Positions 9,995 to 18,637 of a stretch of DNA of 22,369 nucleotides are shown one piece after another; position 1 is the stretch's first letter, and the number at the start of each line of letters is the position of its first letter. The DNA comes from Chara braunii. Taxonomy: Eukaryota; Streptophyta; Charophyceae; Charales; Characeae. The notes beneath the pieces are model-generated. The model had not been told where the DNA came from. It worked only from the letters and a program-made list of their open reading frames with translations, and made no database searches. The stretch spans positions 1,743,231-1,765,599 of the forward strand of contig BFEA01000160.1 in NCBI GenBank assembly GCA_003427395.1, in the 5' to 3' direction. The translations under genes and the position numbers were made by a program.

Positions 9995-10342
9995 AGATAG
10001 ATAACCATCAAAGCAAAATGTGACATACAGACATAGTCTGGAATGCAAGACCAGACAAGACGACAACAAATTAACCCCCGAACGCAATCATAACTCTTAG
10101 GATATTCAAAGGATGGCACAACAAAAATAGTAGGCGCAAAGCGCCATAGTCAATAAGCACAGGCTGACGACTAACCCTACACGTGTTTCGACCGACCGCT
10201 AGAGTCGGTCATCATCAGGGGTGATGGAAAGCGCACGGTGTAATGAACGGTCAAATACTCTGACTAAATATAGTTCTACTTCCTAGCCTTAGCCTACTTC
10301 AGAAAGACCCGCCGAAAAGCCCAGGAAAAACAGAAGGAAGAC
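9995..10342 (-). repeat. PLE terminal repeat (pLTR) B, 5' copy, truncated at the n
   Basis: Direct copy of 5777-6130 with scattered differences, for example a shorter hairpin context (GGCGC-AAA-GCGCC). The left neighbour (CGTGAAAGTCG) is unlike the CCACAG repeats beside copies A and C, which fixes the left edge near 9995. It ends at the ambiguous base 10343, so its true right end is unknown. Confidence 0.85.
10174..10222 (-). ncRNA. Type I hammerhead ribozyme, copy B
   Basis: Same architecture as the copy at 5963-6011: helix I ACCC/GGGU, CUGAUGA (10218-10212), extra U, 7-bp stem II, GAA, self-complementary ACACGUGU and a UA cleavage site with A at 10178. The only difference from copy A is one base in the loop of stem II, so every paired and core position is kept between two otherwise diverged pLTRs. 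Cleavage at copies B and A would release a unit of 4211 nt (10177 to 5967). Confidence 0.82.
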
Positions 10343-10343
10343 N
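10343..10343. other. Ambiguous base, probable assembly junction
   Basis: The only n in the window. Left of it pLTR B stops without reaching its homologous end; right of it a poly-A tract starts an exact repeat of 4868-6150. This is the pattern expected of a join between two contigs. Confidence 0.8.
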
Positions 10344-10764
10344 AAAAAAAAAAAAAAAAAAAAAAAAGATCGCCCAAAAGTGCAAACACTGGGGGCAACG
10401 GAGCGCCAACACCAGTAATTGTTCCCCAAAATCACAAAGGGTCATATGTTCACAACACAGATTTGATTGGTCATTCACATGTCATAAAGTTTTGCATGGT
10501 TAGTTATTCCTTTATATGTTGAGGCTTTCATCAAGTGGTTGCCAAATTCATGATTGAGATCAAGCATGCATGGCTGTCCTTTTTTATGGTGACAGTCTGT
10601 TTAAAAAATTCTCCTAGCCTAAGGAAATTTTGTCTGAGGATGACATTCATTTGAGATTGCCTCTTCTGCCCATTCAAATGACATGTGCTCTTATCACCCC
10701 CACCAGTAGGCTGGCAAGGATCATTTTCAAGAAAGAAAGGAAAAAAAAAAAAGATTTTGGCCAA

Positions 10765-10922
10765 GGGGCCAAGTCCCACTAGCAGGGTTGAGTTTCGCAA
10801 CACCCGAATCTGGACGTGTTTGCGGAGATGTGGGGTTGAGGAAACTCAGACCCATTTTCTGCACAAAGACGTCCAGATTCAGGCATTGAGGAAACTCAAT
10901 GCTGCTAGTGAGACTTGGCCCC
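10765..10922. mobile_element. Foldback/MITE, GGGGCCARGTCCCACTAGC family (duplicate of 5295-5452)
   Basis: Same terminal inverted repeats and internal sequence as 5295-5452, being part of the exact long repeat. It lies 16 bp left of the foldback arm at 10939. Confidence 0.8.
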
Positions 10923-11246
10923 ATGAGGACCTCTCTCACCTCACATATTTTCTAACTGGCATTCTGCCATGTCATCATGGAACGTATCTTTCTTTCACTA
11001 CCGACCTACCACTACTCCTAAGGGGATATACAGGGGACCCCTGCAAGTACAGCGTAGCAGTTCCCGAAATTATGGTGCAAAAAAGGCGACCCCCGAAATC
11101 TGCCAAGCGCCAGTGCGGGTAATGACTGCCGCAGTTTCCGGCCCCCGCTAAACTTGCACGTTTCGAAACTCACATCATGACATCGACGCCACTTTGTCTT
11201 TTCTTGCCTATTTCAAACTAGAAGTGTGCCACAGCCACAGCCACAG

Positions 11247-11815
11247 AGATAGATAACCATCAATTGAAAGCAACATGTGACATACAGACATAGTCTGAAA
11301 TGCAAGACAAGACAAGACGGCAGCAGATTAACCCTCGAACGCAATCATAGCTCTTAGGATATTCAAAGGATGGCACAACAAAAATAGTATAGGCGCGAAG
11401 CGCCATAGTCAATAAGCACAGGCTGACGACTAACCCTACACGTGTTTCGACCGACCGCCAGAGTCGGTCATCATCAGGGGTGATGGAAAGCGCACGGTGT
11501 AATGAGCGGTCAAATACTCTGACTAAATATAGTTCTACTTCCTAGCCTTAGCCTACTTCAGAAAGACCCGCCGAAAAGCCCAGGAAAAACAGAAGGAAGA
11601 CCTCCGAAAATGACGAGACCCCTAGTGCACGAGGTACTGGGCCCGACCCCGTACAAACCTTTTTCAGACCCACCTAGTGAAACACGCCACCCAGCTGTCC
11701 CACTTTCCTGCAAGCTTGATGTTGAAATTAGCAAGGGTCTGGTCAAAGAAGATATTCGGAAACCCTCGACGACACAGTTCCAGTTTTAACGTAAGAAGGT
11801 AGGGTGCTTCTTCCG
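11247..11815 (-). repeat. PLE terminal repeat (pLTR) C, solo copy
   Basis: Homologous to pLTR A over its whole length, exact to 11620 and then diverged with indels. It sits between three CCACAG units (11229-11246) and three CCACAA units (11816-11833) of a foldback arm whose uninterrupted partner has only one such block, so this is an insertion that duplicated or fell into that block. It includes the hairpin (11392-11404) and a hammerhead. Confidence 0.85.
11433..11481 (-). ncRNA. Type I hammerhead ribozyme, copy C
   Basis: Identical to the copy at 5963-6011 because it lies inside the exact long repeat. If that repeat is an assembly duplicate, copies A and C may be one genomic locus. Confidence 0.8.
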
Positions 11816-12127
11816 CCACAACCACAACCACAATTTTCCCTCATTTTTTCTTTTCGACCACTGCAGGTTGTAAACCTATGTCGGGCGTCCTACTGAAGGG
11901 AGTCTTTTGTTTTGTTTTGTTTTGTTTTGTTTGCTTCCCCCGGAGAAGCCACAAAATATTGTTCATCAACCTGGGTCGAAAAGAAAAAAACAGGAAAAAC
12001 TGTGGTTGTGGTTGTGACACACTTTTAGTTTGAAATAGGCAAGAAAAAACAAAGTGGCATCGATGTCTCATGATGTGAGTTTCGAAACGTGCAAGGTTAG
12101 CGGGGGTCGAAAACTGCGCCAGTCATT

Positions 12128-12556
12128 GGGCCTCGCTCCACTACTCTAGACTCTCGAAGTTTCGAGAATAACGCCTCGCTCCACTTACTCTGGACTGGAA
12201 CTCAGGACAACACCCTTCGAGAGCTGTCAAAAAGTGCTCTCGAAGGGCACTCTCGATTTGCGTAGAGTTCACAGCCTGCAACGCTCATGATTTCTAGCGT
12301 CCTCCCTCCTACCCCCGCTCCGGCCTCTTTTTTTCGCGAGTGTACCTCCTGCCCCGACCATCAGAACCAGCTGGCGCTGTCATCTAGCGTCGTAGAAGGG
12401 CTGTCATGTAGCGCTGAGAAATTTGTGAGTGCTTCTATAGTTCATGAGTCTGGAGTAAGTGGAGCGATGCCTCCTTTTTCACGAGTTCTAGACCTCTGAC
12501 AGCTCTAGAAGCACTCACAAAATTTTTCGTGAGTCGAGAGTAGTGGAGCGAGGCCC
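12128..12556. mobile_element. Harbinger-like MITE with 3-bp target duplication
   Basis: The ends GGGCCTCGCTCCACTACTCT and the exact complement at 12537-12556 are flanked by ATT on both sides (12125-12127 and 12557-12559). The uninterrupted sequence exists in the opposite foldback arm and has a single ATT, which proves the insertion and the 3-bp duplication. Inside, GCCTCGCTCCACTTACTC (near 12173) and its complement (near 12455) form a second inner pair, so the element is nested or has duplicated ends. It is non-coding. GGG-type ends with a 3-bp duplication suit PIF/Harbinger (Tourist) MITEs, although TWA rather than ATT is the usual target. Confidence 0.8.
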
Positions 12557-12739
12557 ATTACCCGCAGTGGCGCTTGGCAGATTTCGGGGGTCGCCTTTTT
12601 TGCACCATAATTTCAGGAGCTGCTTCGCTATGCTTGCAGGGTCCCCTGTATATCCCCTTAGGAGTGCAGTGGGTCGGTAGTGAAAGAAAGATAGGTTCCA
12701 TGATGATATGGCAGAACGCGAGTTAGAAAATATGTGAGG

Positions 12740-13189
12740 CTCATAGGTAGGGGTGAGTTAACAGAAGGAGGGATACGACACATCTTGCTGGCGATGGGGC
12801 TGGCTGGTAGGATGGGATTAGGGCATAGCAGCAACGGAGATGGTGGCTCCATTGTGATGAGTCTTGCCGGAGTAGGGTTAAACCACCAGTACTTGCCCAG
12901 CTATCGGCCGCGGAAAAAAATAGAGTAGAGACATTTCTAGTTGGATGAAGTTGGCGCTCCTGTAGTGGCCCGTACGTTTCCTAAAATCGCGTAGCGTTAA
13001 CGGGAACGACTTTAGGAAGAACTGGTGGTTTAAGGGGGAATGCTTAGGTGGTTTGGGCGGGTCAAGCATGTCCAGTGCGGGAAGGGAGCTAGACAACTGA
13101 AGCCATGGCTGCAGTAGTGTTTAGCGTATCGTCTGATAACTGCCCAATACCGTTATAGCCACGGGTTCACGGGTGGCCGATGCTAGAGC
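12740..13189. other. No recognisable feature
   Basis: Moderately GC-rich DNA between the foldback element and the 80-bp repeat cluster. No ORF with a credible protein composition and no repeat was seen. Confidence 0.35.
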
Positions 13190-13840
13190 GACTGTGGTCG
13201 GAGCTGGGGTTTGGTTGCGCTGCCCTGTAGCCTGAGTGAAGCGGGGGTTTGAGGCCTGGTAGAGAGATCTGGGGAATTGGCAAGGGTGGAAGGCATTCCA
13301 GTGGCTAAGCGTGAGTTGTTGCTAGGATGGCGCTGGCTGGAGTTGGGGCGGGTCGCGCTGCCCTGTAACCCAGCTGTTTGGGATGCGAGGCCTGGTAGAG
13401 CTTGGCATCTAGGATAGGGGGTTGAGGCAGTTGTAGGATGGTCTGCTGAATAGCACTGGGGTAATGTGGTATTGTTCATGTCGGCTCCCGAATAGTCTCA
13501 GTTGATTTTCACTCTTTTATAAGCAAGTCTGCTGCTCTCAGTTGCTCCCAGTAGTTTTTAGAATGCTCTCAGATTCTAGGGGCTCCTAGCAACTCACTGT
13601 AGGCTTTTCTGATGCTGTAATGTTCATAGGATCTGTTGCTGTCCGATGGCAGAACGACGCTGGCCAGTGCTGGGGCGTTGCCCTGTAACCTGTTGATAGC
13701 AGGAGCGTGCGGCCTTGTAGAGAGATCTGAGGATGCTTTGGGGTGGGCATTACTGTCGGAACGACGCTGGCCGGAGCCGGGGTGAGTCGTGTTGCCTTGT
13801 AACCTAACAGGGTGGGGGTGTGAGGCCTGGAAGAGCCCAG
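13190..13840 (+). repeat. Four dispersed copies of an ~80-bp unit
   Basis: Copies start near 13192, 13325, 13648 and 13758. Shared order: ACGCTGGCCGGAGC-like, GGGGTGGGTCG, GCTGCCCTGTAACCT, a variable 10-20 bp, then GAGGCCTGGTAGAG, often followed by AGATCTG. The spacers between copies are unequal (about 50 to 240 bp) and rich in GCTCTCAG-like words. The translations carry stops, so it is treated as a degenerate long-period repeat; its origin is unknown. Confidence 0.7.
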
Positions 13841-14157
13841 CAGTGAATAAAACAGGGTTGGAGGGTCGTATAGGGTTTTGTTTGGAGTCCCTGGGGGCTT
13901 TGAGTATTTTGAAGACTTCTGTGGTGCTCCGTCTGTGGCTATCAGGATTCTTTAAGACTCTGAAGATTTTTAGTGCTCCAAAGCTATATTGATGCTCTTA
14001 GTCTCATAATCTCAGCTATTCTTAGCCAAAGCCGGGTAATGGCCCCCGTATCTCAATTGCCTCGCATATGTTTCCTAATATGTTTTCTGATGGGACGCTG
14101 GGCCCGGTTCCCAGCACGTGCTGCTCCCCACGAATAGATTGGAGCATTGTCCTTGCC
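13841..14157. other. No recognisable feature
   Basis: T-rich DNA with recurring GTGCTC/GATGCTC and GAAGATTTT words that may be further diverged spacer of the neighbouring 80-bp repeats. Nothing coding was seen. Confidence 0.3.
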
Positions 14158-14243
14158 AAAAAAAAAAAAAAAAAAAAAAAAACTGCTGTCCCCCGATGAG
14201 AGGAAAAAAAAAAGAAAAAAGAAAAAAGAAAAAAGAAAAAAAA
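14158..14243. repeat. Poly-A tract and (AAAAAAG)n microsatellite
   Basis: A run of 25 A (14158-14182) and, after a 21-bp gap, an A-rich stretch at 14204-14243 with G about every seventh base. Confidence 0.9.
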
Positions 14244-14643
14244 GGTTGCCTATTCTGAACGTCGGGTGTAACTCCTCCAATGTACTTGCCCCAAAAAAGA
14301 AAAAAAGGAACAAAATTGGGTCAGCCCGTTCCGCTTGCATGCATAACTAGATACCAGCCCTTGATCTTTGTTATCTATGGCCAGTGTCTCTTCATACATA
14401 GTCCCTGCAACAACAACATAAAAAAATTAAAAAAAAAGGAGTCAGACCATGCCAATGGAAACTTAGATACCCAGTTACCAAATAGTGTGATTCACAGAAT
14501 AACGAGGATGGCATTTTTTTGCTGTTGGTAAAGTGATGGCATTGATTTCTGAGATAGAGGATGGGATAGACCATCTGGTTCACAGAATTGTGATGTTCCG
14601 TCTTCCCCCGAATAGAACACATGGCCATGACCCCCTGTAGCTA

Positions 14644-14792
14644 GTCTTCCTTCGAACACAACGCACCCAAAAATGAATGTATGCAAGCTATGTGTTTGCA
14701 GTGTAGTAACGCACCCAAAAATGAATGTACGCAAGCTATGTGTTTGCAGTGTAGTACAGTCATAACGAGGTGCGTTGTGTTCGGGGGAAGAC
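14644..14792. repeat. 48-bp tandem duplication between 23-bp inverted arms
   Basis: The unit at 14661-14708 (starting ACGCACCCAAAAATGAATGT) is repeated at 14709-14756 with one difference (T to C). The inverted arms 14644-14666 and 14770-14792 match at 21 of 23 positions (GTCTTCC..CGAACACAACGCAC). A further direct copy of the arm start lies at 14600-14620. It has the look of a small foldback element with a duplicated core. Confidence 0.7.
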
Positions 14793-15328
14793 AGTACGCC
14801 TTACCAACTGCTGTAGCTCAGTTGGTACACCCATTAACTGCTGTGGAAATACGCAACCGCAAATACACACCTGAGGGGATACTCACACTAGCACGTTTTT
14901 ACTTAGGGGTAACTTCGGCGCAGTCACGAAAACAATTTGAAATTGCACTTCCCGCAATCCCGCAAACACAACACACCCCCACGCAACCCCACCGGACCCA
15001 AAACGTAGGTCATATACATTCAGCATTACCGGCCCTTTTGCCTCAAATGCAATTACAAACTCAAACCCTGACTGCGCCGTAGTTTTCTCTTTTACTTATT
15101 TCTGGACGGAATTGCAGCCAGATACAAGTCAGTTCGTAAATGCGGTCAGGTACAGTTAAGATAGTGGTAGTGTGAGTACGCCCCGAGTTTGAGCTCCAGA
15201 GGAAGGAAGCAGGTGTGTAAAATGCTACACCTCTGAATTACCAAGGGCCAGTCAGTTAAATCATTAAATGATGATATCTCAAGGTGGTCGCCCTTCGAAG
15301 AAAAAAGTAAGAGAGAAGGGGGAAAAAA
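14793..15328. other. No supported gene; one low-confidence ORF
   Basis: A plus-strand ORF from 14681 to 15082 (133 codons) passes through the tandem repeat and ends in a Pro/Gln/Thr-rich tail. It matches no family I know and is probably chance. The rest is unremarkable. Confidence 0.3.
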
Positions 15329-15852
15329 GGGGCTCGCCACACAGCCTTTCGAATGAAGGCCTTTTCCGAAAGGTGTCAGACTTTTTTCGAAAGGCTGCTC
15401 GTCGAAAGGAACCCAACCCCTCGCCACACAGACTTTCGAAAAACCGAGGCCTTTCTATATGCACATTAGGGCCTGGCTCCACTGCTCTTGGCGCGTGTAA
15501 AAGGAGAGTGTGAATCTTTGCTTAGAACATGGAAAGATACACCGCCATAATTTTTTTTTGTCTTTTGTGCATGTGAAGAGTAGTGGAGCCAGGCCCTTGG
15601 AATCGCCCCCTTTTTTTTTCTTCTTTTTTTGCCAATCAACCGTTTCAAGTGGGCCTTTTCACAAGACCACTCGAGGTCTTTCGAGGAAACGCTCGTGACA
15701 GGCGGGAGGATCTCATCTCTTCGAAATGACTTTCGACGCCAGCCAACCTGACACCTTTCGAATCTTTCTTGAAAGAACTTGTTTCGAAAGGCTGAGTGGC
15801 GAAGACACGGCGTCGATTTTGCCCATTTCAGAAAGCCTGTGTGGCTAGCCCC
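15329..15852. mobile_element. Foldback element with a nested MITE
   Basis: The left end GGGGCTCGCCACACAGCCTTTC is matched by the complement GGGGCTAGCCACACAGGCTTTC at the right end (15831-15852). Both arms are full of TTTCGAAAGG palindromes, and CGAAAGGTGTCAG occurs near 15377 with its complement near 15751. A second copy of the end motif (CCCCTCGCCACACAG) lies at 15417, so the left side is itself duplicated. A 128-bp MITE (15469-15596) sits inside. It is non-coding. Confidence 0.65.
15469..15596. mobile_element. Short Harbinger-like MITE, same family as 12128-12556
   Basis: The ends GGGCCTGGCTCCACTGCTCTT and AAGAGTAGTGGAGCCAGGCCC are complementary apart from one base and share the GGGCCTSGCTCCACTRCTCT motif with 12128-12556. 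The flanks are TTA on the left and TTG on the right, close to the TWA target of PIF/Harbinger elements. Confidence 0.75.
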
Positions 15853-18402
15853 AAAGTCTCTGTGCTTTCTGCTCACTGCGTTCAGCTTTCAGTTACACTC
15901 GTTTCATTCCTCAATGCTATCATCGAAAATATAGCAATTCCCAGCGCCGCCTTGAAGGGCTTGTGATGCGCAACCTCACGCCTCGCGCAGCGTTCCATGC
16001 TTCGGACACCGATCAGAGTAGTTAGGAGCGTGGCCGAGGATGTTTGGCCGTGCGGGTTGAGCCACCCTGACGAAACGGGGGACTCTTGCTTCAGGCCGAG
16101 GTGCCTGGGCAGGGGCTTGAGCTGTCGCCGGGGCCGAACGACGGTGTCCTACGTGCCGACTGTCATCACCACATGAAAAAAAAATGGAAGAAAACAAACT
16201 GAGAGGAGGGGAGAAGAGAACCGAAATCGTCGGGAATGGAGCTCCGTTTCCCGAGGTGCCAGGTTCGAGCGGCCCTTGGAGGCGGAGCCCCGGAATCGGG
16301 TTCAAGTTTCGACGTCCGACTCCTCGAGTGCGTGGGGACGGCACAGCACGGGGCTGCCCGGGGTCAGGCAGGTCGATGGAACCCAAGTTCGAAAACGGGC
16401 GAGGAGGGTACCCGTGTTGCGGGAGAGTTCGGGGAAGCGGACTGCATACCCTAGGACCAACCGTCGCCACGAGCCCGAGTCCCCCTGACGACACTAGTGG
16501 CAATTAAACTGCGGTCGCCACGCGGCGTGCACAGCGGACCAGGGCAGCACCCTGAGGTCGGCAAGATTAAGGGCGGGGAAGAAAATCGCTCAGTCAGCAC
16601 GAACCCACTCCCGCCTATGTGGCACGCCTGGGTGGGGTTATAAAGATGGATTGGCTCAGTGCACCCCGCAATAGGCTCCGCATGTCCGCATCGCAGTATA
16701 CGCCGTCGTCATCTGCTATCGGGAAGGGCGGAAGCGTGCTGCGACGCCCTGAGACAAGGTCGAAGCTCAGGCCACGGCCCGCGCTTCCGTCCGTCGAGAC
16801 AAAACCTGACTCCATGCAAAAACCAACGAATACTGCTGAAAAAGGATGCGCCTAGCTCTCTTTCTCCGTTTCTCTCTCTGTCGCATCAACCTGAACGTGG
16901 TATCGGGCACCCCGGGGTGGGCACATAGAGGTCGGATGCTTAGCGAGGATGCGGATGACCGATCTGCGGATGACCGATCTCTTTGAAATTATCCACCTCC
17001 CCTGGGAGTCCCGACCTGCGCACGATGAGAGAGAGAGAGACGGCGGAAGGAGGGTGGCGAGTATCCCGCACACTCGCACGGGTTAAGGGCGAATAAAAGG
17101 GGGAGGGACCAGCGCATTCATGAGCTCATGCAAGCAATCCACACTCGGTACTTCCTATCATCCGGCTCGGAGGCGTATACACACACACCTACCCATACTA
17201 TAGCCCTCCATGCAACATTCAACATCCATAGACTTTTATACCCAAACATCACACGGGGACAAAACAGCAATGGAGAAAAAACTCATCTTAAAATACAGAA
17301 TTCTCACCACTGGCCGCTCCTGGCCCAGTCTCCAATCTGTCAAAACCACTGACAACCATAGCCACAAGGCCCTGCCACTGCCGGCATCTGATCTCCACCA
17401 CCGCTCAGTCCCTCTGACTGCCTTACCCCAAGTCTACCGCTAACTCCGCCACCCGCCGTCACTCCGCCCACCACGGGGCACGTCGAGCCTTTCCCGTGCC
17501 GCGGGCTTCGCACATAGCTTGCGCAACTTGCAGTTGAGATCAAAGAGAGTGAGAGGAAGGGGTTGTGATAATTTATAGCGTGGAAAGCGGCGGGGAGGCT
17601 GCGCGAAGCCACGGGGTGTAGATGGGCAGGACAGAAGAAGGGCAGACATTCCAAAAGGATTGAACGAGGCGAGTCGGATGATCTGCGTGATTGGGGTGGT
17701 CGTCCAAGTGGGGTGCGCTTCTCGCTACCACCACATTGCCCCGACTAACCCAATCAGACAGCCAATCGTTCACACGGAAAGGAGAAGAAGGGGATCAAAG
17801 TTCGTTTACTAGAGGGAAGACGAAGAGGCATGCAGGAAGGGAATGCGCAGCAAGATGGGAAGAGGGCGAGGGGATGCAGAACGAAAGTCTTAGAGCGGGT
17901 TTACGTGGCGCACAAAATTCAAAAAACAGCCGTGCCCGCAAAAATTTCAAAATTCCTACCCCCGCCAAGTTCCAACTGCTTCTTGAATTTCTTGGCGTGG
18001 TTGCTAACCGGCCACGCGAGACCCGAATTACAGTTTCTACTCCATCCCTCTTTTCAAAAAAAGGAAAGAAAGGAAAAGAAATGACGCCCCGTTTTTCCCT
18101 ATTATCTTGAATCCGTGCTTTGGGGCTTTTCGTGGGATTTTCCCTTAAGGGTACGGGAAGCCGCCGAGTGCAGATCCTGGTTTATCACATCTGTGATGCG
18201 CAGGGGGTTCCAATAAAAATACTCTCCTAACTGCTGTATTGGCATCCTAATTACTTTGAGGATCCGGGCGACCACTTCTTCGTCATCTGGTCCAGTCCAT
18301 CACCTATGCTACTTCGATGCATCCCGCATCGCTGTGGATCTGCCTTCCCATTATACACCCGATCGGGCGGCCCCTTCATCGTCAGCTGGCTCGATCAAAC
18401 GA
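15853..18402. other. GC-rich region without a recognised gene
   Basis: Several overlapping ORFs on both strands (longest 15976-16503 minus, 175 codons, Pro/Arg-rich) have the composition expected of GC-rich non-coding DNA and no known motif. Small repeats: a 15-bp tandem pair GCGGATGACCGATCT at 16951-16980, a short GA run near 17026-17040 and an AC run near 17173. A host gene with short exons cannot be excluded without transcript data. Confidence 0.35.
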
Positions 18403-18476
18403 TTTTATTTTATTTTATTTTATTTTAAATACCCAGCGCGTTCTTGTCGCGCGACCTTTCTAATTAGGAAGATGAA

Positions 18477-18508
<32 letters not shown>

Positions 18509-18510
18509 AG
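18403..18510. repeat. (TTTTA)n and (AAG)n microsatellites
   Basis: TTTTA repeats at about 18403-18426 and AAG repeats at about 18474-18510. Confidence 0.9.
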
Positions 18511-18637
18511 CTTAGAGGAAATGGTCGATCTCAGGATTAAGAGGGGGAGGAAGAGGAGGAAGAAAGGCTGCCAGCTCAGCCGGAGTTGTCGGCGCCTCCA
18601 CTTCGTTGAAGTGGTGTTGGAAGAAGGAGTAGAGATT

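Larger units (their letters stand above)
5777..10342 (-). mobile_element. Penelope-like retroelement with ribozyme-bearing terminal repeats
   Basis: A minus-strand element bounded by direct repeats: pLTR A (5777-6347) at its 3' side and pLTR B (9995-10342) at its 5' side. Reading right to left it holds a leader (9802-9994), a CCHC/coiled-coil ORF (from 9801), a reverse transcriptase frame (8046-6196) and the 3' pLTR, which overlaps the end of the RT frame as is usual for PLE pLTRs. Both pLTRs carry a hammerhead motif. No GIY-YIG endonuclease signature was found on either side of the RT, so it is either endonuclease-less or has lost that domain. The coding frames are riddled with stops and a foldback element has landed in ORF1, so this copy is inactive. 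The n at 10343 truncates knowledge of the 5' pLTR. Confidence 0.8.
10368..11620 (+). repeat. Exact long direct repeat, copy 2 of 2
   Basis: Identical by eye to 4898-6150, including the A12 run and every short ORF within. It is preceded by 24 A and the ambiguous base. Confidence 0.9.
10939..12739. mobile_element. Large foldback element carrying two later insertions
   Basis: The left arm (10939-11246, resuming at 11816-11858) and right arm (11974-12127, resuming at 12560-12739) are inverted copies, with a spacer at 11859-11973 that includes a TTTTG repeat (about 11905-11931). The outer ends are CCTCACATATTTTCTAAC and its complement, flanked on both sides by CTCA, a possible 4-bp target duplication. 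The inner arms have CCACAA repeats, then TTTTTCTTTTCGACC. A PLE pLTR (11247-11815) splits the left arm and a Harbinger-like MITE (12128-12556) splits the right. It is non-coding; the superfamily is unknown. Confidence 0.75.

Noticed and set aside
14814-14827. TAGCTCAGTTGGTA, which looks like a tRNA D-arm / A box
   Set aside because: No B box (GGTTCRANYCC), no anticodon arm and no acceptor pairing within 90 bp. It is part of a CCAACTG..CAGTTGG palindrome and is probably chance or a short tRNA-derived scrap.
14681-15082. 133-codon plus-strand ORF
   Set aside because: It starts within the 48-bp tandem repeat and ends in a low-complexity Pro/Gln/Thr tail; no recognised family.
15976-16503. 175-codon minus-strand ORF
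   Set aside because: Pro/Arg/Ser-rich translation with no motif, overlapped by ORFs of similar quality in three other frames; typical of GC-rich non-coding DNA.
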